From CAZEPJ01 sp964514105 (GTDB lineage: Bacteria > Desulfobacterota > Desulfocorpusculales > Desulfocorpusculum): a stretch of 64,000 bases of DNA. The position numbers and the translations under genes were made by a program. Of the stretch, positions 25,333 to 32,959 are shown piece after piece. The stretch lies in NCBI GenBank assembly GCA_964514105.1, contig CAZEPJ010000014.1, positions 1-64,000 on the forward strand, given 5' to 3'. The notes beneath the pieces are model-generated. The model made no database searches. It was not told the origin of the DNA and saw only the letters and a program-made list of their open reading frames with translations. Every line of letters begins with the position of its first letter. Position 1 is the first letter of the stretch.

Positions 25333-26456
25333 TGCCTCGCAGGCCCCCGCGGGGCGGCGGACCGGGAGATCCAGCCCCCCCCCAGGACCTCGTCGCCCTG
25401 GTACAGAACCACGGCCTGCCCCGGCGCGATGGCGTGCTGCGGGGTTTGGAACCGGACGCCGATCCGCCCGTGCTCCAGCACGGTCACCGTTGCCGGGGCC
25501 TCGCGGTGCCGATAGCGGATCCGCGCCCGGGCCTCAAACACCCGCGCCGGAGGTTCCCCCAGCACCCAGGAGACCTCCTCGGCTTCCAGGACGCCCCCGG
25601 CCAATTCCCGCCGGGGCCCCACCACCACCCGCCTTTCCTCGGGCAGGAGCCGTAGCACGTACAACGGCTCCTTCCAGGGCACCCGCAGACCGCGGCGCTG
25701 CCCCACCGTGAAGCCGCAGACCCCGCCGTGCGTCCCCAGGACCGCTCCCGCCGAATCCACGACCTCGCCGCGCCCGCCGGCGTCGTCCCCCAGGTACGAC
25801 GCCAGAAACCCCCGGTAGTCATGGTCTGGAATGAAGCATAGCTCCTGGCTCTCGGCTTTCTGCGCCACGCAGAGCCCCCATTGCCGCGCCAGGGCCCTCA
25901 CCCGGGCCTTGGACAGCCTTCCCACGGGCCACAGGATCGATGCCATCTGCGCCTGTCCCAGGGGAAACAGGAAGTACGACTGATCCTTGTCCGGGTCCGC
26001 CCCCCGTCGGAGGCGGAAAGGCCCCCCGCCGGGATCCCGTGCCTTGACGGCATAGTGGCCCGTGGCCAAAAAATCGACCCCGGCCTCCCGCGCCATGTCC
26101 AAAAGGAGGCCGAACTTGATCCGCTGGTTGCAGCGAATGCAGGGGTTTGGGGTGAGACCCTCGCGGTACGCGGCCACGAACTGTTCCATGACCTCTGTGC
26201 GAAAAGCCGCCTGCAGGTCCACCACGCGAAACGGGATGCCCAGGGCGCGGGCCAGCTCCCGCGCGTCCCGCTCATCCCGGGGGGAACAGCAGCTGCCCCG
26301 GCCCCGCCGCTCCAGGAGCCGGCAGTCCCACAGATCCATGAACAGCCCCTCCACGGCGTAACCTTCCCGCACGAGCAGCCCCGCGGCCACGGCGCTGTCC
26401 ACGCCGCCGCTCATGGCTGCCCACACCCGTTTGCCGCGGGAAGCCGCGATGATCAT
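25308..26456 (-). CDS. mnmA: tRNA-specific 2-thiouridylase MnmA
   Basis: This ATP-dependent enzyme of 382 residues thiolates U34 of tRNA. The PP-loop is SGGVDSA (about residue 17). The two catalytic Cys are in NPCIRCNQRIKFG and ESQELCFIPD. DKDQSYFLF is also family-typical. There is a CxCC-like stretch GSCCSPRDERDAREL after the PP-loop, as in the subset of MnmA proteins with an extra cluster of Cys. ATG 26456 begins 11 bp after the ferredoxin stop; the longer frame upstream is a shadow of that gene. Confidence 0.92.
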   Translation of the reverse strand: MIIAASRGKRVWAAMSGGVDSAVAAGLLVREGYAVEGLFMDLWDCRLLERRGRGSCCSPRDERDARELARALGIPFRVVDLQAAFRTEVMEQFVAAYREGLTPNPCIRCNQRIKFGLLLDMAREAGVDFLATGHYAVKARDPGGGPFRLRRGADPDKDQSYFLFPLGQAQMASILWPVGRLSKARVRALARQWGLCVAQKAESQELCFIPDHDYRGFLASYLGDDAGGRGEVVDSAGAVLGTHGGVCGFTVGQRRGLRVPWKEPLYVLRLLPEERRVVVGPRRELAGGVLEAEEVSWVLGEPPARVFEARARIRYRHREAPATVTVLEHGRIGVRFQTPQHAIAPGQAVVLYQGDEVLGGGWISRSAAPRGPARQWDAEAEG

Positions 26457-26466
26457 GGGGGCGGAT

Positions 26467-26886
26467 TCAGATGGTGGCCGTCTGCAGGGCCCGGCTGGGG
26501 CAGGTGGGCATGCACAGCCCGCATCCGCTGCATCGCTTGTTCTCGAAGAGGACCTCCATGGTCCCGGGGTCCATGCGCAGGGCATGGGTGGCGCACACCG
26601 CCGTGCACGCGCCGCAGTGGTAGCACAGCGCCTCGTCCCGCTGGACGTCCCGCTCCACAGGCTTGACGGTGATGCCGTTCTCCTTGAGGTAGCGGAGGCC
26701 TTTGCGGTAGTTGCCCAGGCTTCCGCTCAGCTCCATGACCATGTAGCTCTCCTGCCGGGGGAGCACATGGGCCTTGAGGATGTTGAACACCAGGTCGTAG
26801 TCCTTGACCAGCCGGTACACGATGGGCTTGTCGTACGTGGCCCTGGAGAAATACAGGACGATCTTCTTGGAGACATCCTGGGTCAT
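26467..26886 (-). CDS. NIL-domain ferredoxin (two 4Fe-4S)
   Basis: This is a 139-residue protein. The N-terminal NIL domain (about residues 8-75, KIVLYFSRATYDKPIVYRL and MVMELSGS) is a substrate-binding domain also found at the end of methionine ABC ATPases. The C-terminus has two 4Fe-4S motifs, CYHCGACTAVC and CSGCGLCMPTC. This NIL-ferredoxin is known in anaerobes and is implicated in sulfur transfer to homocysteine. Lying 10 bp before mnmA, it could supply electrons or sulfur for tRNA thiolation. AGGAGGGG precedes ATG 26886 and a promoter is seen at 26917-26946. Confidence 0.88.
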   Translation of the reverse strand: MTQDVSKKIVLYFSRATYDKPIVYRLVKDYDLVFNILKAHVLPRQESYMVMELSGSLGNYRKGLRYLKENGITVKPVERDVQRDEALCYHCGACTAVCATHALRMDPGTMEVLFENKRCSGCGLCMPTCPSRALQTATI

Positions 26887-26916
26887 GGAGCCCCTCCTGA
26901 GCGCTCTTGTCCATGT

Positions 26917-26946
26917 ATCATACGCCCTTTGGTCCCCTTGGTTCAA
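26917..26946 (-). promoter_or_regulatory. Promoter of the NIL-ferredoxin-mnmA-mtaB operon
   Basis: On the minus strand TTGAAC (26946-26941) and TATGAT (26922-26917) are 18 bp apart, 30 bp before the start codon. Confidence 0.7.
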
Positions 26947-27083
26947 GTTCCCGGCCCCCCTGGGAGGGACAGGCCCCGCCCTCGGCCCATCCTCGGCCGG
27001 GAGCGGCCTTGTCCCCGGCCCTTGTTTGTGGTAAGAAGTAATCAAAGAAGTGCCCTTGAGATCCCCAAGCGTGTGGAAGCGTC

Positions 27084-27108
27084 GCCCCCCCGGAGGGGGC
27101 TTTGTTTT
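27084..27108 (+). terminator. Terminator-like hairpin in the leader of the DUF1015 gene
   Basis: GCCCCC (27084-27089) and GGGGGC (27095-27100) form a stem with a 5-nt loop, followed by TTTGTTTT. It lies 10 bp before the ATG of the DUF1015 gene, and no plus-strand gene precedes it for over 19 kb of mostly minus-strand genes back to 20148. It could act as an attenuator rather than a gene end. Confidence 0.45.
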
Positions 27109-27117
27109 GGTGAGCCC

Positions 27118-28452
27118 ATGGCGGTCATCGCGCCCTTTCGCGCATGGCGGTACAGCACGGAGAAGATCTCCGACCTCTCCTCGGTCCTGGCGCCGCCCTA
27201 CGACGTCATAGAACCCGCCCAGCAGCGCCAACTCCATGAGCGGCATCCGTGGAACGTCATCCGGCTGGAGTCGGGGGAGTCCTTTCCCGACGACACGCCC
27301 CGGGAGAACCGGTACAGCCGTGCGGCCGACTTCCTGAGGGCCTGGCAGCGAGAGGGGGTGCTGCGGCGAGACGAGGTCCCGGCCGTGTACGTGTCCCAGC
27401 AGGATTTCGAGGGACCCGACGGCAGGCGGCTGGCTCGCAGGGGGTTCGTCTGTCTTCTCCGGCTGGAGCCGCTGGAGGGCGGGACGGTGTTCCCCCACGA
27501 GCAGACCTTTCCCAAACACAAGGCGGACCGGCTGAGTCTGCTGCGTGCCTGCCGCGCCCATTTCAACCCCATCTTCTCCATCTTCCCCGACGAGGACAGC
27601 CGGGTGGAAGCGCTCCTGGGGGTCGGTGACCTCCCCCTGGCCGGGGAGGCCTGGGACGATCGTGGCGTGCGCCATCGCCTCTGGCCTCTGGAAGATCCCA
27701 CCCGGATCCGAGCCCTGGTGCAAGCCATGGGGGACAGGCCGGTATTCATCGCCGACGGCCACCACCGGTACGAGACCTGCCTCCGGTACGAGCAGGAACG
27801 GGCGGCGGCCGAAACCCCGAGCCGGGATCCCGTGCACTGGGCCCTCATGTACCTCACCCCCATGGAGGGCGAGGGCCTGGTCATTTACCCCACCCACAAG
27901 ATGGTTCAGGACGTCCCGGGGCTGGACGCCGCCGGGCTGCTCAAGGCCCTGTCCGTCCACTTCCGTGTGGAGCCCTATGCCGCGGGCCGTCAGGACCCGG
28001 TGGAGGCCTGCCGGGGCTTCCAGCGTTCGCTGCGAGAGGCTGGAGAGGGAGGCTGCGCCCTGGGCCTGGCCGTGGCCGCCGACCCCCCCCTTTGGATCCT
28101 CACTCCCAGGGACCTCCCCGGCCTGACCCGGGACCTCTCCCATCTCCCCCAGTGCATCCGAGGTCTGGACGTGTCCATCCTCCACGCTGTGGTGCTCAAG
28201 GGGGTCCTGGGCATCGACGTGTCGGACCCCGCCGATCGACACCTCAGCTACGTGCGCGAGGCGCAGGAGGCCGTGACGCGGGTCCGGGGGGGACAGGTCC
28301 AGGCGGCCTTCATCATGAACCCGACCCGGGTGGAGGCATTGAAGGCAGTGGCCGCCGCCAGATGCACCATGCCCCAGAAGGCGACCTACTTCTACCCCAA
28401 GCTCCTCTCGGGCCTGGTGATCCACACCCTGGATGAACCCGTGCAAGGATGA
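27118..28452 (+). CDS. DUF1015 family protein
   Basis: This is a 444-residue protein of the DUF1015 family (about 400-450 residues). Typical blocks are APPYDVI near residue 22, HPWNVIRLE, GFVCLLRLEP, FPHEQTFPKHKADR, FIADGHHRYETCL and the C-terminal MPQKATYFYPKLLSGLVIH. The conserved His/Glu/Lys set suggests an enzyme; relatives are often near serine or phosphoserine genes, and SerC-linked roles have been proposed elsewhere. The stop overlaps the next gene as ATGA, coupling it to the methyltransferase. Confidence 0.88.
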   Translation: MAVIAPFRAWRYSTEKISDLSSVLAPPYDVIEPAQQRQLHERHPWNVIRLESGESFPDDTPRENRYSRAADFLRAWQREGVLRRDEVPAVYVSQQDFEGPDGRRLARRGFVCLLRLEPLEGGTVFPHEQTFPKHKADRLSLLRACRAHFNPIFSIFPDEDSRVEALLGVGDLPLAGEAWDDRGVRHRLWPLEDPTRIRALVQAMGDRPVFIADGHHRYETCLRYEQERAAAETPSRDPVHWALMYLTPMEGEGLVIYPTHKMVQDVPGLDAAGLLKALSVHFRVEPYAAGRQDPVEACRGFQRSLREAGEGGCALGLAVAADPPLWILTPRDLPGLTRDLSHLPQCIRGLDVSILHAVVLKGVLGIDVSDPADRHLSYVREAQEAVTRVRGGQVQAAFIMNPTRVEALKAVAAARCTMPQKATYFYPKLLSGLVIHTLDEPVQG

Positions 28453-29180
28453 TCCACCCCGACGAGACCCTGGACGCTCTGTTCGGCGGGCGCCTGCGAA
28501 TCCTGCAGAAGCGCCATGGATACCGCTTCGCCATGGATCCCGTGCTGCTGGCCCATTTCGCCTCCCCCCTGCGGGGCAAGGGCGTCATCGACCTGGGCAC
28601 CGGCAGCGGGCTCATCCCCATGATCCTGGCCGTGCGCGGGGCGCAAGGGGAGATCGTGGGCCTGGAGGTCCAGGAGGACATGGTGGACATGGCCCGGCGA
28701 TCGATCCGCCTGAACGGCCTGGAGGGGCGCATTCGCGTCGTCCTGGGGGATTACCGGCGCGTGGAGCAGCTCTTTGCCCCCCAGTCCTTCCGACACGTGG
28801 TGAGCAACCCCCCGTATCACGTTGCGGCCGCGGGCCGGGCAAGCTCGGTCGCGGGCCGGGCCATGGCCCGGCAGGAGATCTCGGGTACCATGGACGATCT
28901 GCTGCGAGCGGCGCGCCACCTTCTGGGCACCAAGGGAAGGTTGTGGCTCTCATACCCGCCTGCCCGGCTCCCCCTTCTCCTGGAGGCCCTGCGGCGAGAG
29001 GGGTTCGAGCCCAAGGCCGTCCGCATGGTCCACGGCCGCTCAGACCTGCCCGCCCGGGTGGCCCTGGTGGAGGCCGTTCGCGGGGGGCGCCCCGGCCTGA
29101 GGGTCCCCGCCCCGCTCATCCTGTACCGCAGCGGGCGGGTGTACACCGAGGAACTGACCCGGATCTATGAGATGATCTGA
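28449..29180 (+). CDS. tRNA1(Val) A37 N6-methyltransferase-like (TrmN6 family)
   Basis: This SAM-dependent methyltransferase has 243 residues. Motif I is VIDLGTGSGLIPMILA, an acidic residue follows in VGLEVQ, and the N6-adenine/glutamine signature NPPY lies at about residue 119. HGYRFAMDPVLLAHF at the start matches the YfiC/TrmN6 group. It acts on tRNA by homology; the exact site is unproven. ATG 28449 overlaps the DUF1015 stop. Confidence 0.85.
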   Translation: MIHPDETLDALFGGRLRILQKRHGYRFAMDPVLLAHFASPLRGKGVIDLGTGSGLIPMILAVRGAQGEIVGLEVQEDMVDMARRSIRLNGLEGRIRVVLGDYRRVEQLFAPQSFRHVVSNPPYHVAAAGRASSVAGRAMARQEISGTMDDLLRAARHLLGTKGRLWLSYPPARLPLLLEALRREGFEPKAVRMVHGRSDLPARVALVEAVRGGRPGLRVPAPLILYRSGRVYTEELTRIYEMI

Positions 29181-29237
29181 GGGGGGGGAGAAGCCCCCTT
29201 GCACTACCCGCCTTGCCGCAGGGTCAAACGGACGGCC

Positions 29238-29699
29238 TTACGCCTCCGTGCCCCTGCGCGGCGAGCGCACGTACTTGTCCAGGACCCGCGAGACCGCGCG
29301 CTGGAGATCGGGGTCGGCCACCTGGGCCGAAACGGCCCGCACCCAGGCTCGCTCCTCCTCGGTCAGGGGAAGGGGCGGCGGGACGCGGCGGGGCGCGGCG
29401 GAGCGCCTCAAGGCCGTGCCTCGGATGGTCCAGCGGACGTCCGTGACCTCCCCCTCGCCTACCAGCGCCCAGATGCGCTGTAGGATCTGGAATTTCTGCA
29501 TCTGGAGTTCCTGCATCCACACCGAGTCGCTCACCTGCACCAGCAGGACCCCCTTGCGGATGGAGACGGGCCGGCAGCGGCGGGCCAAGAGGTCCCCCAC
29601 CAGTTCGGGCCAACGCTCGAAGAGCGGCCCCTGCCGGGCGCGGTGCTCCAGATCCGGCCGGGTCATCAGGCGGGCCAGGATATCACGCAGGTTCTCCAA
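29238..29699 (-). CDS. DUF721 (DciA-like) protein
   Basis: This is a protein of about 153 residues. The DUF721 block LFERWPELVGDLLARRCRPVSIRKGVLLVQVSDSVWMQELQ (core WPELVGD and VQVSDSVWMQELQ) is clear; the rest is a Pro/Arg-rich tail. DciA proteins load the replicative helicase, but many DUF721 proteins are unassigned. The start is uncertain: TTG 29699, after GGAGGGG, gives the family N-terminus ENLRDILARL, while ATG 29666 would truncate it. It overlaps the 3' end of the nucleosidase gene by 17 bp. Confidence 0.75.
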   Translation of the reverse strand: MENLRDILARLMTRPDLEHRARQGPLFERWPELVGDLLARRCRPVSIRKGVLLVQVSDSVWMQELQMQKFQILQRIWALVGEGEVTDVRWTIRGTALRRSAAPRRVPPPLPLTEEERAWVRAVSAQVADPDLQRAVSRVLDKYVRSPRRGTEA

Positions 29700-30483
29700 C
29701 GTCCCCTCCAGCAACGCCCGCCAGGAGCGGCTCAGCCAGGACGCTCGCGGCCGTCCTGGCGGCCAGGACCAGTCGATCCCGGTACGAGGCGTCATGGAAT
29801 CCGCGCCTCCAGCGGAGGGTCCCGATCTCATCGCTCACTACCAGGACGCTCACCAGAGGCACGCGACGGAACGACGAGACGGTCATCATGGCCGAGGCCT
29901 CCATGTCCACGGCCAGGACGCCCTCCCGCTGATACGTCACCACCTTCTCCACGGTCTCCCGAAAGGGGGCGTCCGTGGTCCAGACCCGCCCCTCCAGCGG
30001 CTCGACCCCTGCCCGTTCCAGGGCCCCTCGCGTCCGGGCCAGCAGCCCGGGGTCGGGCGTTGTGCTCACCCATGGAGCCAGGTAGTGGGGCGAGGTCCCC
30101 TCCTCCACCAGGGACCCGGTGGGGAGGATCACGGAGCCGATGGGGGCCCGCGGCTGGAGGGATCCGCAGGACCCCACCGCGGCCACGGCCCGCGCCCCCA
30201 GGGCGATGAGACGCTCCAAAAGCAGTGCGGCCGCCGGCGCCCCCATGGCCGGCCCCGCCAGCCCCACTGCGGTCCACGGCTCCCGGCAAACCCATAGGGT
30301 AGCTGCGTCCAGGGGACGGCCCCCCACCCCCTCCAGGCCGAGGGCCCGCCGCATGGTGGCCAGGTCCCACCGGGTGAAGCCCAGGATCACCGCGGGCGGC
30401 ACCGCCTCCTCGTTTCGGCCCCGCCGCGGCTCGATCACCGCCCGCCCCCCCGGCCCGGCGCCCATGTCTGCGCAAGACAACAT
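29683..30483 (-). CDS. Nucleoside phosphorylase/nucleosidase family protein
   Basis: This is a cytoplasmic protein of 266 residues with the PNP/UDP phosphorylase fold. GSCGSLQPRAPIGSVILP is the phosphate/ribose loop and VDMEASAMMTV holds the substrate-binding Met-Glu and catalytic region, as in uridine phosphorylase and MTA/SAH nucleosidase. The Arg-poor phosphate site makes the choice between hydrolase and phosphorylase unclear. ATG 30483 lies 7 nt after a TAGAAT hexamer (30496-30491) and has no Shine-Dalgarno, suggesting a leaderless transcript. Confidence 0.78.
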   Translation of the reverse strand: MLSCADMGAGPGGRAVIEPRRGRNEEAVPPAVILGFTRWDLATMRRALGLEGVGGRPLDAATLWVCREPWTAVGLAGPAMGAPAAALLLERLIALGARAVAAVGSCGSLQPRAPIGSVILPTGSLVEEGTSPHYLAPWVSTTPDPGLLARTRGALERAGVEPLEGRVWTTDAPFRETVEKVVTYQREGVLAVDMEASAMMTVSSFRRVPLVSVLVVSDEIGTLRWRRGFHDASYRDRLVLAARTAASVLAEPLLAGVAGGDVGEPA

Positions 30484-30534
30484 GACGGCGATTCTACCAC
30501 GTCCCAAGGACGCGCGCTCTCCCCGGTCAACGCA

Positions 30535-30604
30535 CCATCGGATTTGTGAGAAATAATTTGACTGTGATTGGGAATATCGCTATGATCGCCCATCGGATTT
30601 GTGA
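30535..30604 (+). promoter_or_regulatory. Cold-shock gene promoter flanked by 15-bp direct repeats
   Basis: TTGACT (30558-30563) and TATGAT (30581-30586) are 17 bp apart, a near-consensus sigma70 promoter. The 15-mer CCATCGGATTTGTGA occurs twice, at 30535-30549 just upstream of the -35 and at 30590-30604 at the start point, 55 bp apart. The paired exact repeats look like operator sites or a small duplication. Confidence 0.75.
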
Positions 30605-30688
30605 ATCGGGGGCGGGAAGCGGCGGGGAGCGCCGCCTTGTGGGCCCTCGGACGGCAACCTCGAGACAAGAACAGGAAAGGGGCAGGAG

Positions 30689-30886
30689 ATGGAAGGAAGA
30701 GTCAAGTGGTTCAACGAAAAGAAGGGGTTCGGTTTCATCGAGCGGGATGGAGGATCGGACGTCTTTGTCCATTTCAGCGCCATCATGGCCGAGGGTTTCA
30801 AGACCCTCTCGGAGGGCCAGCGGGTCCAGTTCGATGTGGAGGACGGACAGAAAGGACCTCAGGCCAAGAATGTAAGGCCCCTCTGA
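30689..30886 (+). CDS. Cold shock protein, CspA family
   Basis: This is a 65-residue single cold-shock domain that binds RNA and single-stranded DNA. RNP1 is KGFGFI and RNP2 is VFVHF, with the start MEGRVKWFNEKKGFGF. It is the usual length. AGGGGCAGG precedes the ATG. The untranslated leader is about 95 nt from the predicted start point, which is typical for csp mRNAs with regulatory structure. A possible terminator follows (30899-30938). Confidence 0.95.
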   Translation: MEGRVKWFNEKKGFGFIERDGGSDVFVHFSAIMAEGFKTLSEGQRVQFDVEDGQKGPQAKNVRPL

Positions 30887-30898
30887 CCGACTTCGCCG

Positions 30899-30938
30899 GG
30901 GCCGGCATCTCGCCTCTTGGGGGAGCCGGCCCTTTCTG
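30899..30938 (+). terminator. Probable terminator of the cold-shock gene
   Basis: GGGCCGGC (30899-30906) and GCCGGCCC (30925-30932) form a perfect 8-bp stem with an 18-nt loop, followed by TTTCTGT. The T-tract is weak. Confidence 0.5.
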
Positions 30939-31069
30939 TCTCATTGCCCGCCATCCGCCCCGGCCCGGGGCGCACTCCCACCGGAACCTCCCCCCCCGGC
31001 GCACAACGCCCCTGCCGGAGAAGCCAAGGCCCCTGCCCCTTGCGCGCGCTCCCTCACCGGGGAGGGTAT

Positions 31070-31098
31070 TTGAAACGGCGTGCGCCGCGGCGTAGACT
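31070..31098 (+). promoter_or_regulatory. Promoter of the YgiQ-type gene
   Basis: TTGAAA (31070-31075) and TAGACT (31093-31098) are 17 bp apart, 43 bp before the GTG start. Confidence 0.65.
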
Positions 31099-31141
31099 TC
31101 AGGTGGCCCGCCCGCAGAAGCGGGCGCGCAGAGGTGACCCG

Positions 31142-32887
31142 GTGAAGCCGACCCTTCACGCCCCGTTTCTTCCCACCACCCGCCGTGAGATGGACGACCT
31201 CGGCTGGGACCGGTGCGATGTGGTGCTGATCAGCGGGGATGCGTACGTGGACCACCCGGCCTTTGGTGCGGCCCTCATCGGACGGTTCCTGGAAAGCCTG
31301 GGGCACCGGGTAGGGGTCATCCCTCAGCCGGACTGGAGCGACTCCCGCGCGTTCCTCGCCCTGGGGCAGCCCCGCCTCTTCGTGGGGATCAGTTCGGGCG
31401 CCATGGACTCCATGGTCAACCATTACACCGCCATGAAGCGGCTTCGGTCCAACGACGATTACTCCGAGGGCGGGAGACCCGGCCGCCGGCCCGACCGGGC
31501 CCTCCTGGTGTACGCCAACCGGGTGCAGCAGGCCATGCCTGGGGTGCCCGTCGTCCTGGGCGGCGTCGAGGCGAGCCTGCGCAGGGTCACCCATTACGAT
31601 TTCTGGAGCGACCGGCTGCGCAAGTCCGTCCTGTTGGACGCCAAGGCCGCCATCCTGGTCTACGGCATGGGGGAGCGGGCCGTGGGCGAGATCGCCCGAA
31701 GGTTGGACGCCGGCCTGGGGCTGGAGGGGATCCGAGGGACGGCCGTGTTCCGCGACGCCTCGACGTTTGATCCCGCACAATACGCCCCTGCGGTGCGGCT
31801 CCCCTCCCACGAGGAAATCGTTGCCTCGGGCACGGCCCTCCTGGAGGCCACGCGCATCCTCGAGAAGGAGGCCAATCCGTACAACGCCAGGACCCTCGTG
31901 CAGGGGAGCGACCGGCGCGTCGTCATCCTCTTCCCGCCCGCCGCCCCGCTCGCCACGGAGGAGATGGACGCCCTGTACGCCCTCCCCTTCGCCCGCAGGC
32001 CCCATCCGCGGTACCAGGAGGAGATCCCCGCCTTCACCATGATCCGCCACTCCATCACCGCGGTCCGGGGGTGCGCCGGAGGGTGCAGCTTCTGCGCCCT
32101 GTCCCTCCACCAGGGTCGGGCCATCCAGAGCCGCTCCCGGGACTCCATCCTGACCGAGGTCCGCACATGGCAGGCGACGGGGTTCGGCGGGATCATCTCG
32201 GATGTGGGGGGTCCCACCGCCAACCTGTACGGCTTGGGCTGCAGGGACGCAGCGGCCCAGGCCCGCTGCCGCCGCAGCTCATGCCTCCATCCGCGCATCT
32301 GCCCCAGCTTCCAGACGGACCAGGGCCGCTACGTGCGGCTGCTGCGATCCCTGCGCCACCTCGCCGGGGTGAGGCGCGTCTTCGTCTCCAGCGGCATCCG
32401 ATTCGACGTGGCCCTGGAGGACCCGGAGTTCCTGGCCGAGTTGGTGGGCCATCACGTATCCGGCCACCTCAAGGTCGCCCCTGAGCACTTCGCTCCGGAC
32501 GTGCTGCGGCGCATGCGCAAGCCGCCAGCCTCCTTGTACGGAAGGTTCAGGGCGCTGTTCGAGGCTTTTTCGCGCCAAGCGGGCAAGGCCCAGTATCTGG
32601 TCCCCTACCTCATGGCGGGCTTTCCGGGTTGCACCGAGGGGGAGATGGGGGTGGTGGAGCGGGAGCTCCGCCGCCATGGCATCCGACCCCAGCAGGTGCA
32701 GCTCTTCCTGCCCACCCCCATGACTCTGGCCACGGCCATGTTCCACGCGGGGGTGGATCCCCGCACAGGGGAGGAGATCTACGTGGCGCGAACGCCCGGG
32801 GAGCGCCGGAGGCAATTGGCTCGCCTGCTGTACTATCGGGGGGCTGGGGTGCGGCATTGGCGGCCCGGGCGCGGAGCCCCTCCCTGA
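31142..32887 (+). CDS. YgiQ family radical SAM protein
   Basis: This is a protein of 581 residues. The N-terminus (FLPTTRREMDDLGWDRCDVVLISGDAYVDHP; core DDLGWDRCDVVL) is the YgiQ-specific domain. The radical SAM cluster is in RGCAGGCSFC (CxxxCxxC) near residue 315, followed by SDVGGPTANLYG. Two extra Cys (CRRSSCLHPRIC) follow, also typical. The function of YgiQ proteins is not established. GTG 31142 gives the family start KPTLHAPFLP; the frame is open further upstream but reads through promoter DNA. Confidence 0.9.
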   Translation: MKPTLHAPFLPTTRREMDDLGWDRCDVVLISGDAYVDHPAFGAALIGRFLESLGHRVGVIPQPDWSDSRAFLALGQPRLFVGISSGAMDSMVNHYTAMKRLRSNDDYSEGGRPGRRPDRALLVYANRVQQAMPGVPVVLGGVEASLRRVTHYDFWSDRLRKSVLLDAKAAILVYGMGERAVGEIARRLDAGLGLEGIRGTAVFRDASTFDPAQYAPAVRLPSHEEIVASGTALLEATRILEKEANPYNARTLVQGSDRRVVILFPPAAPLATEEMDALYALPFARRPHPRYQEEIPAFTMIRHSITAVRGCAGGCSFCALSLHQGRAIQSRSRDSILTEVRTWQATGFGGIISDVGGPTANLYGLGCRDAAAQARCRRSSCLHPRICPSFQTDQGRYVRLLRSLRHLAGVRRVFVSSGIRFDVALEDPEFLAELVGHHVSGHLKVAPEHFAPDVLRRMRKPPASLYGRFRALFEAFSRQAGKAQYLVPYLMAGFPGCTEGEMGVVERELRRHGIRPQQVQLFLPTPMTLATAMFHAGVDPRTGEEIYVARTPGERRRQLARLLYYRGAGVRHWRPGRGAPP

Positions 32888-32959
32888 AAACCCCGGCAGG
32901 GACCGGCGGTCGCCCCGGAAACCGTCCGGGGGCCGCACCGTCCCCTTCCCCAGCGCCCG

